Assembly: GCF_001298735.1 (NCBI RefSeq)
Contig: NZ_CYSP01000013.1
Location: 78,941 to 142,940 of the forward strand
Direction: 5' to 3'
Origin: Propionispora sp. 2/2-37
GTDB taxonomy: Bacteria > Bacillota > Negativicutes > Propionisporales > Propionisporaceae
Length of the DNA: 64,000 nt
Part shown: positions 26,303 to 35,343 of the stretch, piece by piece
Layout of the letters: each line of letters begins with the position of its first letter
Numbering within the stretch: position 1 is the stretch's first letter
Notes under the pieces: generated by a model
What the model was told of the DNA's origin: nothing
Databases searched by the model: none
The model's input: the letters and a program-made list of their open reading frames with translations, nothing else
Translations under genes and position numbers: made by a program

Positions 26303-27397
26303 TCACCCTTCCTGGGGAAGTAGATTTCGTGTTTCACGGTATACTTCTTCCGTTGTTATGCCAAGACCGGGACGGAATACCGGTTTAATTGGAACCGTCA
26401 GCCCGTATAGGGCTTCTGCCACCATTTTATAAAGCTGTCCCTGGGCGGATTCAAAAAGAATGATTTGTTTGGCATTGGCTGCAGCTTCGCGAAGTTCCGT
26501 GGCTGGGAAAGGGCGGAGGGTAATGGGACGGAAGTAGCCAATCTGTTTTCCCTCGTTCTGGAATAATTCGCAGGCGGCCAGGCAAGAACGGCTGACAATA
26601 CCGTGACTGATTAAAATGGTATCGGCATTCCTGCACCAGCGATTGTCCCACGCAACCACGGCGGGCGCCATAGATTCATAGTCTTTTAGGTGAGTTTGCA
26701 ATACTTCATACAGCTCATCTTCTGTATTATAAGTATTGCGGTGATGCTTATAGCCGTTTGGTTCAAACCCTATCAGCGGATGAGGCTTGACCAGATTGAT
26801 TCCCTCAAGTTCCGGATCGTACACCACCAGCGATTCCTTCATTTTACCCTGATATCCGTCGCCAAGGACAAAGGTGGGGAAATGGTATTGCCAGGCTGCA
26901 TTAAAGGCTTTGATGGTGTAGTCAAAAAGCTCCTGATGGCTGGCGGTGGAATATACAATGCGAAGCCCTTCCCCGTTTCCTCCATAGGCGGTTAAGGTTG
27001 TTTCCTGCTGTCCGTAAATTACGGTTGCCGTAGAGGGGCCGCCTCTCTGCTGAATGACGGAGACAATGGGGATTCTCATCATTTCGGCCATAGCCAGAGG
27101 CTCCTGCATCAGTACGTTCCCGGGGCCCGCCGTGCTGGTGAAAGCTTTTTTTCCTGTCATAACGGCACCTAAGGTATAGTAGCCTGCAGATAATTCGTCT
27201 TCCGTCTGCAAGAAAATTTTATTATACCTTAGGGCAAGCTTTGCCCAGTATTGCATAATTTCCGTTTGAGGAGTAATCGGATAACCAAAGAGGGCATCCG
27301 CCCTGGCGGCAATGCCGGCTAAAGCTACCGCTTCGTTGCCGGTAATGAACCTCCGTTTTTTTTCTAATGCGGAAATAGGCATATGTTGATCTTCCAT
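26303..27397 (-). CDS. 2-oxoacid:ferredoxin oxidoreductase alpha subunit (Vor/Kor type)
   Basis: This 364-residue alpha subunit has ITGNEAVALAGIAA, YPITPQTEIMQYWA, FTSTAGPGNVLMQEP and a C-terminal dimerisation part. The separate four-subunit arrangement is shared by 3-methyl-2-oxobutanoate (Vor), 2-oxoglutarate (Kor) and pyruvate (Por) enzymes, and I cannot fix the substrate from motifs. The upstream symporter's T-box may read valine, which would favour a branched-chain (Vor) role. First gene of the operon, with AAGGAGA before the ATG. Confidence 0.88.
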   Translation of the reverse strand: MEDQHMPISALEKKRRFITGNEAVALAGIAARADALFGYPITPQTEIMQYWAKLALRYNKIFLQTEDELSAGYYTLGAVMTGKKAFTSTAGPGNVLMQEPLAMAEMMRIPIVSVIQQRGGPSTATVIYGQQETTLTAYGGNGEGLRIVYSTASHQELFDYTIKAFNAAWQYHFPTFVLGDGYQGKMKESLVVYDPELEGINLVKPHPLIGFEPNGYKHHRNTYNTEDELYEVLQTHLKDYESMAPAVVAWDNRWCRNADTILISHGIVSRSCLAACELFQNEGKQIGYFRPITLRPFPATELREAAANAKQIILFESAQGQLYKMVAEALYGLTVPIKPVFRPGLGITTEEVYRETRNLLPQEG

Positions 27398-27585
27398 AGA
27401 GGTCTCCTTATTCTGGAGTAATAATTTCTGCTGTTCCAGCTATAGTGTTTGCCGGAAAAGGGATTTTATGCTGTAGCATTTGCTGCTGCCGGTGGCTTAT
27501 TTATTTTTTTTGGAAATATTGAGGAGAAACTGCTGCGCTGTTTTTATTCATTTGGCGTCATAGCAGGAAGGCTTGCAGGAGAGCA

Positions 27586-27611
27586 AACCTTAGACAAAAC
27601 GGTCTAAGGTT
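27586..27611. repeat. Perfect inverted repeat between symporter and oxidoreductase genes
   Basis: AACCTTAGAC (27586-27595) and GTCTAAGGTT (27602-27611) flank a six-base loop. No T run follows on the minus strand, so it may be an mRNA-processing or stability hairpin or an operator. It sits in a 244-base gap that otherwise shows nothing. Confidence 0.45.
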
Positions 27612-27641
27612 CACCTGTTCACTGCTATTTTGTTATTCCGT

Positions 27642-29054
27642 TTACTCCCTCGGGTTAGACAGGCCGGCTTGCAGCTTTTGTGACGGGCAGAATGCATAAG
27701 TGAGTAAAAAAGTTGTACAGCAGGCAAGCCATTCGAGATAAATCACATGGGGGAATATGCGGACCGCCGGAGTGGTTTGCCACAGGATCAGCACGACTAC
27801 GCCGGACAGTATGGTATAAAATGCGGAATTTTTGCGGCAAAGACCCGGAGCAAAAAGCGTAAATAAAACGATAACACTAAAGGCTGCGGTGAGGCTGAGT
27901 CCGATCATTAATGTGCTGATGATACCGCTGATGGTCATCGCCAGCGTCAGGGTAAACAGGCCCAGAATCACTACGGCTGATTTGGTTGCAACAACAAAAT
28001 GCGGCTCGCTGACGTGCGGGTTGATGAATTTTTTATAAATATCCTGTGAAAATAATGTAGCCGAGCTGAGCAGCAGGTTGCAGGCCGTTGATACGTCGGC
28101 GGCCCAGAGGGCGGCCAGCGTGATACCGGCGAGAAGCGGATCCAGAGACATGATGATTTTGGGAAGGGCGAGAGCGGGACTCATAGCGGGAAACATCGAT
28201 TTGGCCAGAACACCCATCAAAGCGCTGACAAATCCGATGGGAAGCATCATCAGCCCGCCGATAATGAAGCCTCTTTGTGCCGTTTTCACATCTCTGGCTC
28301 CCAGTGATATTTGAATGATGCTCTGCAGCGATAAATTGACGGTAACCAATACCACAATCCAGCTGACGATACCGAGGATGCCAACCCCGTCGATAAAGTC
28401 CAGGTAGGGGACATTGGCCGGAAGCCGGGCTTTAAGATTTTCCATACCGCCGACACGATGTACACAAACAACGGTAGCCAGGATAATGCCAATATATTTT
28501 AAAGAAACGTTTAAGATGTTCGACATACTGGCGGACCACATGCCGCCGATTAAAGTGATTCCGATAAACACCACGGCACTGGTGAGCATACCCGAGGTCA
28601 GGGTGAATATCTCCGGCATTAAGGCACAGAGAATACTGCCGCCGGCGATGTACTGCAGGGACATAACGACCAATTGAATTAAAATCTGGCAGGCGATGCC
28701 GGCAATCATGCCTTTTTTGTCGTAATAGCGGCCCAACATCTCCGGTATGGTCGTAATATTCAGTTCACGATATTTTTTGGCAACCAGAGCCCCCATGGCA
28801 ATGGCTCCCAGGCCCCAGGCAGTGGTATACCAGCCGGCGGAAAGCCCGACTTTGTAGGCTTGTTCAGCCACTCCGATGGTCGAGGCTCCGCCAACGGCAA
28901 GGCCGACAATCGACACGGTAATCAGCGGGGTGGTGAGCTGCCTGCCGGCAAGTACGTAGTTGGCAGCATCCCCGGCAGCGCGCCGTTTGGCATAATAACT
29001 GATCATGAACAATAAAACGATGTACAGGCATACAATACTAAAAGCGATATTCAT
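27642..29054 (-). CDS. Sodium:solute symporter (SSF family)
   Basis: This membrane protein is about 470 residues, with 12-13 hydrophobic segments and SSF features: NYVLAGRQLTTPLITVSIVG, GAIAMGALVAKKYRELNITTIPEMLGRYYD, and SAGWYTTAWGLGA. It would couple sodium entry to uptake of an organic solute. I chose the ATG at 29054 because AAAGGAGG precedes it. Upstream frames run into the leader RNA. A T-box leader controls it, so its substrate is probably an amino acid or derivative, perhaps valine-related. Four oxidoreductase genes follow in the same direction. Confidence 0.88.
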   Translation of the reverse strand: MNIAFSIVCLYIVLLFMISYYAKRRAAGDAANYVLAGRQLTTPLITVSIVGLAVGGASTIGVAEQAYKVGLSAGWYTTAWGLGAIAMGALVAKKYRELNITTIPEMLGRYYDKKGMIAGIACQILIQLVVMSLQYIAGGSILCALMPEIFTLTSGMLTSAVVFIGITLIGGMWSASMSNILNVSLKYIGIILATVVCVHRVGGMENLKARLPANVPYLDFIDGVGILGIVSWIVVLVTVNLSLQSIIQISLGARDVKTAQRGFIIGGLMMLPIGFVSALMGVLAKSMFPAMSPALALPKIIMSLDPLLAGITLAALWAADVSTACNLLLSSATLFSQDIYKKFINPHVSEPHFVVATKSAVVILGLFTLTLAMTISGIISTLMIGLSLTAAFSVIVLFTLFAPGLCRKNSAFYTILSGVVVLILWQTTPAVRIFPHVIYLEWLACCTTFLLTYAFCPSQKLQAGLSNPRE

Positions 29055-29104
29055 AATAGCCTCCTTTATCGGTTCCTCCATAACATATTCTTCTATGCCG
29101 GGCA

Positions 29105-29409
29105 TAAAAGAAAAAATCGCCCCTCCAGATAAGGGACGAAAGCTCCGCGGTACCACCCATTTAGATCATGACAAAATAAAAAGGGCGTACCAAAGGGGCG
29201 AAAAGCCGCGGTACCACCCTGTTTCGATCGCAAGATCCACTTTACTGTCTGTAACGTAGACATACGGCACGGCCTACTGCTATTTCAGCCTGCAATTCAG
29301 GAAGGAACTTCACCCGGCATTTTCAACTGGTTCGCACCAGCCACCAGCTCTCTGTATGAAAACTACTGAGTTACTTTTTTCCGTCATCATCGGTAAAGTA
29401 TTCTTATTG
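29105..29409 (-). promoter_or_regulatory. T-box leader with two T-box/terminator modules
   Basis: On the minus strand the leader has Stem I elements (AGAGAGCTGGTGG and GGTGCGAACC), then the T-box AGGGTGGTACCGCG at 29207-29220. That T-box can pair within a terminator ending in a T run at about 29178-29182. About 60 bases later a second T-box, TGGGTGGTACCGCG (29146-29159), is followed by its own terminator with TTTTTT at 29111-29116. In Stem I, GTGAA is followed by GTT (29306-29308), which reads as a valine specifier. A one-base shift would give TTC for phenylalanine. Uncharged tRNA would allow read-through. Confidence 0.85.
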
Positions 29410-29415
29410 GACATC

Positions 29416-29445
29416 ATTATAGTATTGACATGGTGCAGTTGTCAA
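29416..29445 (-). promoter_or_regulatory. Consensus promoter of the T-box transcript
   Basis: On the minus strand TTGACA (29440-29445) and TATAAT (29416-29421) are 18 bases apart, starting transcription near 29409. Confidence 0.8.
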
Positions 29446-29638
29446 TATGGGTAGAACAATTTTTTCCTGCAAGCTAAAGACAGTGTGACATTTTACGTAT
29501 AAAAAGCCCATTCCATTTTGACGATGCTAGCGGCTTTTTAAACTTAATACCGCATAAGAACAGTTCCTGCAGGATACACTTCAAACATCAAATCAGGCTT
29601 TTAGTAAGCGGTAAACACGGAAAGGAAAGCGGATAAAC

Positions 29639-32302
29639 ATGTGGTTTTCAAAATCAGCTCAAGCAGTTCTTACTGAACTGCGTGTCAATCCGGCGGACGG
29701 ATTGACTTCTGCAGAAGCACAAGCCAGACTGGAAAAGGATGGCCCCAATAAATTAAAAGGCAGGCCCAGGAAGAGCTTTTTAGAGCTGTTCTTTGCTCAG
29801 TTGCAGGATATGCTGATCTATGTTTTATTGGGAGCGGCAGTTATTACCGTGGTGGTGGGAGAATGGGTTGATGCCGCGATTATCCTGCTGGTGGTATTTC
29901 TAAATGCGGTTATCGGGGTTGTTCAGGAGAGTAAAGCCGAAAAAGCAATAGAAGCTCTGGAACGTCTGGCCACACCGCGGGCGGTGGTCAGGCGTGACGG
30001 GGAAGTAAAAGAAATCAATTCGGAAAACGTAGTGGCCGGCGATGTGATCATTCTTGATGCGGGCAGGTATGTTCCTGCCGATCTCAGGCTCATCAACAGT
30101 GCAAACCTGCAAATTGAAGAATCTGCGCTGACCGGAGAATCCGTTCCTACGGAAAAGAACGCGGCGGACGTGCCGGCAGATACCAAAACGCCGATTGGCG
30201 ACCAAGCCAATATGGCCTTCATGTCAACGTTGGTCACCTACGGCAGAGGGGAAGGCATTGTCGTGGCAACTGCCATGGATACCGAAATTGGCAAGATTGC
30301 CAGGATTCTGGATGACGATGTTGATGAAATGACTCCATTGCAAAAACGGCTTGAAGAACTCGGCAAGACGCTGGGGTATATCGCTCTCGGCATTACCGTA
30401 TTGATATTTGTTATTTCCCTTTTCCAAGACAGACCGCTGTTTGAGATGTTTCTAACAGCCATTAGTTTAGCTGTGGCCGCCATTCCTGAAGGGCTGCCGG
30501 CTATCGTTGCCATTGTGCTGGCCCTTGGCGTGACCAGAATATCCAGGGTAAACGCCATAGTAAGAAAGCTTCCTGCAGTGGAAACACTGGGGTCGGTCAG
30601 CATTATCTGTTCAGATAAGACCGGAACGCTCACGCAAAACAGGATGACCGTTGTCAAGTTTTATACGGCAGGAAATCTCGGCCAGGTACCGGCGGAAGCG
30701 GGGGAGTTCCATCCGGGGAATACAGATGGAAAGGAATTAATCAAGTCGTTTGTTCTTTGCTCGGATGCGACCTATGAAAATGGAGAAAGCACCGGTGATC
30801 CTACCGAGGTTGCTTTAGTGGTATTTGGGGAAAAATATGGACTGGGAAGAAAAAAACTGCAGGCAGAACATAAACGGGTCAGCGAAAAGCCTTTTGATTC
30901 AGACCGAAAGTTGATGTCTACCCTTACGGAAGAGGAGAATGGCTACCGGGTACATACCAAGGGTGCGTTGGATACTATCTTAAAGATATCGTCAAGGGCT
31001 TTAGTACAGGGAAAGGTCGTTCCGCTAACGGAAGAATTGAAAGCGGAATACCTAACTGTTGCAGAAACAATGTCTAATGATGCGCTAAGAGTGCTGGGCG
31101 CAGCTTATAAAGATACGTCTGATGTGATTGAGCCGGACGAAATGGAGAAGGAGCTAACCGTTATCGGCTTAGCCGGTATGATCGATCCGCCCAGGCTGGA
31201 GGTTAAGGCTACCATAGAAAAAGCCAGGAAGGCCGGCATTATTCCGGTGATGATTACCGGCGACCATAAAAATACGGCGGTTGCCATTGCGAAAGAACTG
31301 GGAATTGCAAGCTCAATGGAGCAGAGTATTACCGGCAGTGAAATAGATAATCTATCGGAAAAAGAATTTTTTTCAAGATGCAGGAACTACCGTGTGTTTG
31401 CCCGCGTGTCGCCCGAGCACAAGGTTAAAATCGTCAAAGCATTTCAGTCGCAGGGGAATATCGTATCGATGACCGGAGACGGAGTGAACGATGCCCCTTC
31501 CTTGAAAGTTGCCGATATCGGCGTCGCTATGGGGATTACCGGCACCGATGTGTCAAAGGGTGCAAGCGATATGATTCTAACCGATGATAACTTTACAACG
31601 ATTGTCCATGCGATAGAGGAAGGCAGAAATATATATAATAACATAAAAAAAACAGTCATATTTCTCCTTGCCTGTAATTTAGGCGAAGTTGTCGCCATCC
31701 TATTCGCGGTAATGTTTTACTGGCCGGTACCGCTGCTGGCAACGCAGATCTTGTGGATTAATTTGGTTACCGATTCATTTCCGGCGATTGCACTTGGTGT
31801 CGATCCCGGCGATAAGGATGTTATGAATAAAAAGCCCAGGAACCCGAAAGAAAGCTTTTTTGCCCATGGCGCTGCGATCCGGGTACTTACCGGCGGGATA
31901 TTAATCGGGCTGTTGACCTTGACGGCTTTCTATTTTGGGCTGGCTCAATTTGGTTATAGCCTGAATTCCCCCGATATACCGGAACAGGTAATGGTCAATG
32001 CCCGGACCATGGCCTTTGTCGTTTTGGCCGGTACACAGCTGTTTTTTGCACTGTCCATGCGAAGCTTTCACAAGTTGGTATTCCAGCTTGGGGTGTTTTC
32101 CAATCGATACTTAATCGGCGCGGTGGTGTTGGGGTTTATCCTGCAGTTTGGCGTCATTACCATACCGTTTTTTGCGAATGCATTTAAGGTACAAAATTTG
32201 TCGCTGTCTGACTGGGGGCTGGTGCTGTTTTTTAGCCTGGTTCCGTTTCTGTTGAATGAAGGTTCAAAATTGCTTATGAAAGAGCCGGCAAACCCGCAAT
32301 AG
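29639..32302 (+). CDS. Cation-transporting P-type ATPase, calcium type
   Basis: This 887-residue P2A-type ATPase has an N-terminal cation-ATPase domain and TGES at about 163-166. PEGLPAIVAIVLALG forms the M4 calcium-site region. It also has DKTGTLTQNRMTV with the phosphorylated Asp, MITGDHKNTA, and TGDGVNDAPSLKVADIGVAMG, plus about ten membrane helices. M6 reads NLVTDSFPAIALG, fitting SERCA/PMR1-like bacterial calcium pumps. It would export Ca2+ (or Mn2+) using ATP. The ATG follows a GGAAAGGAAAG site. It stands alone between terminator-like hairpins. Confidence 0.92.
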   Translation: MWFSKSAQAVLTELRVNPADGLTSAEAQARLEKDGPNKLKGRPRKSFLELFFAQLQDMLIYVLLGAAVITVVVGEWVDAAIILLVVFLNAVIGVVQESKAEKAIEALERLATPRAVVRRDGEVKEINSENVVAGDVIILDAGRYVPADLRLINSANLQIEESALTGESVPTEKNAADVPADTKTPIGDQANMAFMSTLVTYGRGEGIVVATAMDTEIGKIARILDDDVDEMTPLQKRLEELGKTLGYIALGITVLIFVISLFQDRPLFEMFLTAISLAVAAIPEGLPAIVAIVLALGVTRISRVNAIVRKLPAVETLGSVSIICSDKTGTLTQNRMTVVKFYTAGNLGQVPAEAGEFHPGNTDGKELIKSFVLCSDATYENGESTGDPTEVALVVFGEKYGLGRKKLQAEHKRVSEKPFDSDRKLMSTLTEEENGYRVHTKGALDTILKISSRALVQGKVVPLTEELKAEYLTVAETMSNDALRVLGAAYKDTSDVIEPDEMEKELTVIGLAGMIDPPRLEVKATIEKARKAGIIPVMITGDHKNTAVAIAKELGIASSMEQSITGSEIDNLSEKEFFSRCRNYRVFARVSPEHKVKIVKAFQSQGNIVSMTGDGVNDAPSLKVADIGVAMGITGTDVSKGASDMILTDDNFTTIVHAIEEGRNIYNNIKKTVIFLLACNLGEVVAILFAVMFYWPVPLLATQILWINLVTDSFPAIALGVDPGDKDVMNKKPRNPKESFFAHGAAIRVLTGGILIGLLTLTAFYFGLAQFGYSLNSPDIPEQVMVNARTMAFVVLAGTQLFFALSMRSFHKLVFQLGVFSNRYLIGAVVLGFILQFGVITIPFFANAFKVQNLSLSDWGLVLFFSLVPFLLNEGSKLLMKEPANPQ

Positions 32303-32335
32303 AAGCCTGGTATCTGCAGTGCCGGATTCTATTGG

Positions 32336-32378
32336 CAATGCCGGTACTACGAAAAATATGCTGGCATTGTGTTTTTTT
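32336..32378 (+). terminator. Terminator of the P-type ATPase gene
   Basis: CAATGCC (32336-32342) pairs with GGCATTG (32363-32369), followed by TGTTTTTTT. Confidence 0.7.
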
Positions 32379-32499
32379 GCTATAATAAAAAAGAGAAGGG
32401 CGAATTACTAAAGCGTTTAGTGAGCCGTTTCTAAATTTGCTACCAATCTAAAGAAAAAAGATACTATCCGTAGTAACATAAAGGGAGGGTTGACAGGCT

Positions 32500-32970
32500 A
32501 TGAAAGAACTATATATTTTTTTCAGCCAAAGACTGCAGTCTTATCAAGATCTTGGTTTGCTGATTTTCCGTCTGGGAATTGGCGGTATGTTTATGTGGCA
32601 TGGGTTTCCCAAGATTTTTGGCGGTATCGAAAAATGGACTGCCTTAGGGAAAACAATGGAAACCTTTGGAATCTATTTTATGCCGGCTTTCTGGGGATTT
32701 ATGAGTGGCTTTGCCGAATTTTTCGGCGGCCTCTTCGTTGCCTTAGGCTTGTTTTACCGGCTTGCCTGTTTCCTGCTTGTTTTCAATTTAGGTGTTGCCT
32801 TTGTCAGTCAGATGGTTGGCGATAAGGGACTGTTAAAAGCCTCACAGTCGTTGGAGGATGGCTTCAGTTTTTTGGCGGCACTTTTTGTTGGCCCGGGTAA
32901 ATACAGCCTTGATGAATATGCGGGCTTGAATAAGTCTGGCAAGACCGGCAGTCGATTGTTTAACCGTTAA
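32500..32970 (+). CDS. DoxX-family membrane protein
   Basis: This 156-residue protein has four membrane helices and the DoxX pattern LGLLIFRLGIGGMFMWHGFPKIFGG, then MSGFAEFFGGLFVALGLFYRLA. DoxX-like proteins are small quinone- or redox-associated membrane proteins of varied or unknown role. The ATG at 32500 is preceded by GGGAGGG at a somewhat long distance. Single gene with its own terminator. Confidence 0.82.
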   Translation: MKELYIFFSQRLQSYQDLGLLIFRLGIGGMFMWHGFPKIFGGIEKWTALGKTMETFGIYFMPAFWGFMSGFAEFFGGLFVALGLFYRLACFLLVFNLGVAFVSQMVGDKGLLKASQSLEDGFSFLAALFVGPGKYSLDEYAGLNKSGKTGSRLFNR

Positions 32971-33007
32971 TGAAGACTGCGTGGACCAGGTTTTTAGTCT
33001 GGCTACG

Positions 33008-33040
33008 GCTCTTATCTCCCGGAGATAGGGGCTTTTTTTT
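33008..33040 (+). terminator. Terminator of the doxX-like gene
   Basis: GCTCTTATCTCC (33008-33019) and GGAGATAGGGGC (33021-33032) form a 12-bp stem with one G-U pair, then eight T residues. Confidence 0.85.
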
Positions 33041-33075
33041 GTTGATTCCGCCTGGGAATAGACTGTTTCCATGAA

Positions 33076-33119
33076 TTGTAATATAGTTGTAACAAATTTG
33101 TAACAAGAAAGTTTTATTC
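33076..33119 (+). promoter_or_regulatory. Pho-box-like triple repeat and promoter
   Basis: TTGTAATA (33076), TTGTAACA (33087) and TTGTAACA (33098) repeat with exactly 11-base spacing, as for PhoP/PhoB binding sites. A TATTCT at 33114-33119 is a possible -10. An arrangement of the same kind occurs at 63937-63981. It precedes the small gene at 33133. Confidence 0.55.
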
Positions 33120-33132
33120 TAAAAGCAAACAA

Positions 33133-33372
33133 TTGCCAGTTATATCGATACAGGACAACGGGGATGGTCAGTTTATGGGGGAACTAGTGGTATACCGGTT
33201 TTATAGGCGAGGCTCGTTACAAGAAGAGCAGTATGCCAGTCTGGAAGAAGCGATGCGCCAGGCTTTGAGTGATGTGGAATTCAACGAGGGCCGCCCGGAT
33301 AAGATCAGTGCCGGTGATAACCAGTATTATTTAGCTGACATGGAAATATATTGGAAAGAGAAGGGGTGGTAA
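33133..33372 (+). CDS. Small acidic protein of unknown function
   Basis: Up to 79 residues if the TTG at 33133 is the start. An ATG at 33175 gives 65 residues beginning MGELVVYRFYRRGSLQEEQ. GGGGAT before the ATG is a weak ribosome site. The sequence is acidic with several aromatic residues (YASLEEAMRQALSDVEF, YYLADMEIYWKEKGW) and no membrane segment or signal peptide. I do not recognise it. The Pho-like repeats immediately upstream suggest induction under phosphate limitation. Confidence 0.5.
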   Translation: MPVISIQDNGDGQFMGELVVYRFYRRGSLQEEQYASLEEAMRQALSDVEFNEGRPDKISAGDNQYYLADMEIYWKEKGW

Positions 33373-33423
33373 TTTTGTGTATTTTTCACAATTTGCTGCA
33401 AGTTATATTGTGAGATATATCCA

Positions 33424-33535
33424 TAGACATTGCCTTTCCGCTTTGTTATAATGGAACAAAGCAAATGATAAAAATTGAGCAAAGATGCTAATGACTAAGA
33501 TAAATGTATCTTATGTCGGTGAGCATCTTTTTTGT
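33424..33535 (+). promoter_or_regulatory. Promoter and short leader ending in a nested terminator
   Basis: TAGACA (33424-33429) and TATAAT (33447-33452) are 17 bases apart. The transcript, from about 33459, reaches after some 22 bases a nested hairpin. AAAGATGCT (33481-33489) pairs with AGCATCTTT (33522-33530), enclosing TAAGATA/TATCTTA, and TTT follows. This would give a 75-base small RNA or attenuated leader upstream of the amino acid importer. It is not a riboswitch class I recognise. Confidence 0.5.
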
Positions 33536-33627
33536 TTTCTCAGGGTGATTGCATACGTTTAGCCTGGCAGTATTGTCTACGGAAATTTGCGGCAGCGGAC
33601 AAGGGAATACCGGAATGGTTCACAAGG

Positions 33628-33667
33628 AAAGCAAAGATGCTTAGTGAGGTTCTTTGCTTTTTGTTTT
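33628..33667 (+). terminator. Second terminator in the importer leader
   Basis: AAAGCAAAG (33628-33636) pairs with CTTTGCTTT (33652-33660), followed by TTGTTTTT. It repeats the sequence GCAAAGATGCT seen in the first hairpin. Both lie upstream of the importer operon. Confidence 0.55.
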
Positions 33668-33751
33668 TATTCCTATAACTGGTAGTGGCTCTCTATGTCA
33701 GGTGTTTTTTATTTCCTTCAAACTAAACTAAGGATTTCAGGAGGAGATTAT

Positions 33752-34471
33752 ATGTTTAACATATCGAAATTGGGCAAAAAATTTGGCGATTTGGAAGTGC
33801 TGAAAAGTATCAGCATGCTGATTAAAGAGGGCGAGGTGGTTTGCATTATCGGCCCGTCCGGTTCCGGGAAAAGCACTTTTTTGCGCTGCCTGAATCTTCT
33901 TGAAGTACCGACAAGCGGGAAAATTTATTATTCCGGAACGCTGATTGACGCGGATCTGGACAGTAAAAAACTCCGGAAAGAAGTCGGTATGGTATTCCAG
34001 AAATTCAATCTGTTTCCCATGTTTACCGTGCTGGAAAACCTGACTTATGCGCCGATACATATCAACAAGATGAAAAAAGCGGAGGCACGGGAATTGGCGG
34101 TAAGCCTGTTGGATAAGGTTGGGCTGTCCGATAAAATAAACGAATATCCTGCCAAACTCTCCGGTGGGCAGCAGCAGCGTGTGGCCATTGCCCGTGCTTT
34201 GGCCATGAGACCTAAAATGCTGCTTTTTGATGAACCCACTTCGGCCCTGGACCCGGAACTGGTGGGAGATGTTTTGGCAGTCATGAAACAGCTGGCCGCC
34301 GAGGGAATGACAATGATTGTGGTCACCCATGAAATGGGGTTTGCAAGAGATGTGGCGGATCGCGTGGTATTCATGGATAAAGGCTATATTGTGGAAGAGG
34401 GCCCGCCGGAAAAGATTTTTAATCATCCGGAACAGCAAAGAACGAAAGAATTTCTGGCAAGAGTTTTATAA
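33752..34471 (+). CDS. Polar amino acid ABC importer ATP-binding protein, GlnQ-like
   Basis: This ATPase of about 239 residues has Walker [10 protein letters not shown], the Q-loop [16 protein letters not shown], signature LSGGQQQR, Walker [15 protein letters not shown] and H-loop VTHEM. Such subunits drive uptake of glutamine, histidine, arginine or related compounds. The ATG at 33752 follows AGGAGGAG and is preferred to a start 57 bases upstream. A permease gene begins 11 bases after its stop. Confidence 0.93.
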   Translation: MFNISKLGKKFGDLEVLKSISMLIKEGEVVCIIGPSGSGKSTFLRCLNLLEVPTSGKIYYSGTLIDADLDSKKLRKEVGMVFQKFNLFPMFTVLENLTYAPIHINKMKKAEARELAVSLLDKVGLSDKINEYPAKLSGGQQQRVAIARALAMRPKMLLFDEPTSALDPELVGDVLAVMKQLAAEGMTMIVVTHEMGFARDVADRVVFMDKGYIVEEGPPEKIFNHPEQQRTKEFLARVL

Positions 34472-34482
34472 GGAGGGACAAT

Positions 34483-35175
34483 ATGACACTACATTTTGCT
34501 AAAGCAGCGGATTTATTAATTCCTTCTCTGCTACACGGTTTTGGCGTGGTTATTCAGGCAACTATTTTTGGGTTTTTACTGGCAACCGTTTTGGGAATGG
34601 TCATTGCCATAGGCAGGCTCTCGAGTGTCAAAGTAATTAAAGGCTTTCTATACCTCTTTTTGGAATTGATCCGGGGAACGCCGTTACTTGTACAGCTTGT
34701 ATATATATATTATGTGGTTCCTTTGCTGTTGAATCTCATAGCCGGCATGTTTGGCTATAAAACCGATGTACAGATCGCATCGCTGACGGCAGGTATTCTG
34801 GGATTGGGCATTAATTATGGCTGCTATATGTCGGAAGTAATCAGGGCATCGATTCTTTCCATTGATTCCGGGCAGACAGAAGCGGCTCTGGCGCTGGGAT
34901 TTGGAAAGTACCAGGCATTATTCCGTATTGTAATTCCCCAGGCATTACGCAGCATTATACCTTCCCTCGGGAATTACCTGGTTATGATGGTAAAAGATAC
35001 TTCCCTGTTAGCGTACGTGGCGGTTAATGAATTGCTGCTGCGCACCCAAAGCTTTGCCTCGCAAACCTTTTTGACGATTGAATCATACACTTTTCTGGCG
35101 CTGTCCTATTTGATTATCAGTATTCCGTTGTCTCATCTGGTTAAATATGTGGAAGAGCGATTAAAAAATAACTAG
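34483..35175 (+). CDS. Polar amino acid ABC importer permease
   Basis: This 230-residue HisM/GlnP-type permease has five or so hydrophobic segments. Motifs are ELIRGTPLLVQLVYIYYV near 60-80 and the EAA loop EAALALGFGKYQALFRIVIPQALRSIIP. The ATG follows AAGGAGGG. It forms a complex with the preceding ATPase and the lipoprotein encoded next. Confidence 0.93.
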   Translation: MTLHFAKAADLLIPSLLHGFGVVIQATIFGFLLATVLGMVIAIGRLSSVKVIKGFLYLFLELIRGTPLLVQLVYIYYVVPLLLNLIAGMFGYKTDVQIASLTAGILGLGINYGCYMSEVIRASILSIDSGQTEAALALGFGKYQALFRIVIPQALRSIIPSLGNYLVMMVKDTSLLAYVAVNELLLRTQSFASQTFLTIESYTFLALSYLIISIPLSHLVKYVEERLKNN

Positions 35176-35343
35176 ACCTTATGTTGGGTATTCGTATTTT
35201 GCGAGTGATTTTATCTTCAAATTTTGTAAAATACCAGCTTTAAGAATCATACAGTTCATGGAAAGGGCGGATGCATTATTGAGGAAGATGGTAACCGTTT
35301 TATGCAGCTTTCAGTTTTAACGAAAAGAGGGGGATGGATAATC

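Noticed and set aside
33737..34438. 233-codon minus-strand frame
   Set aside because: Antisense of the GlnQ-like ATPase gene; translation has no domain.
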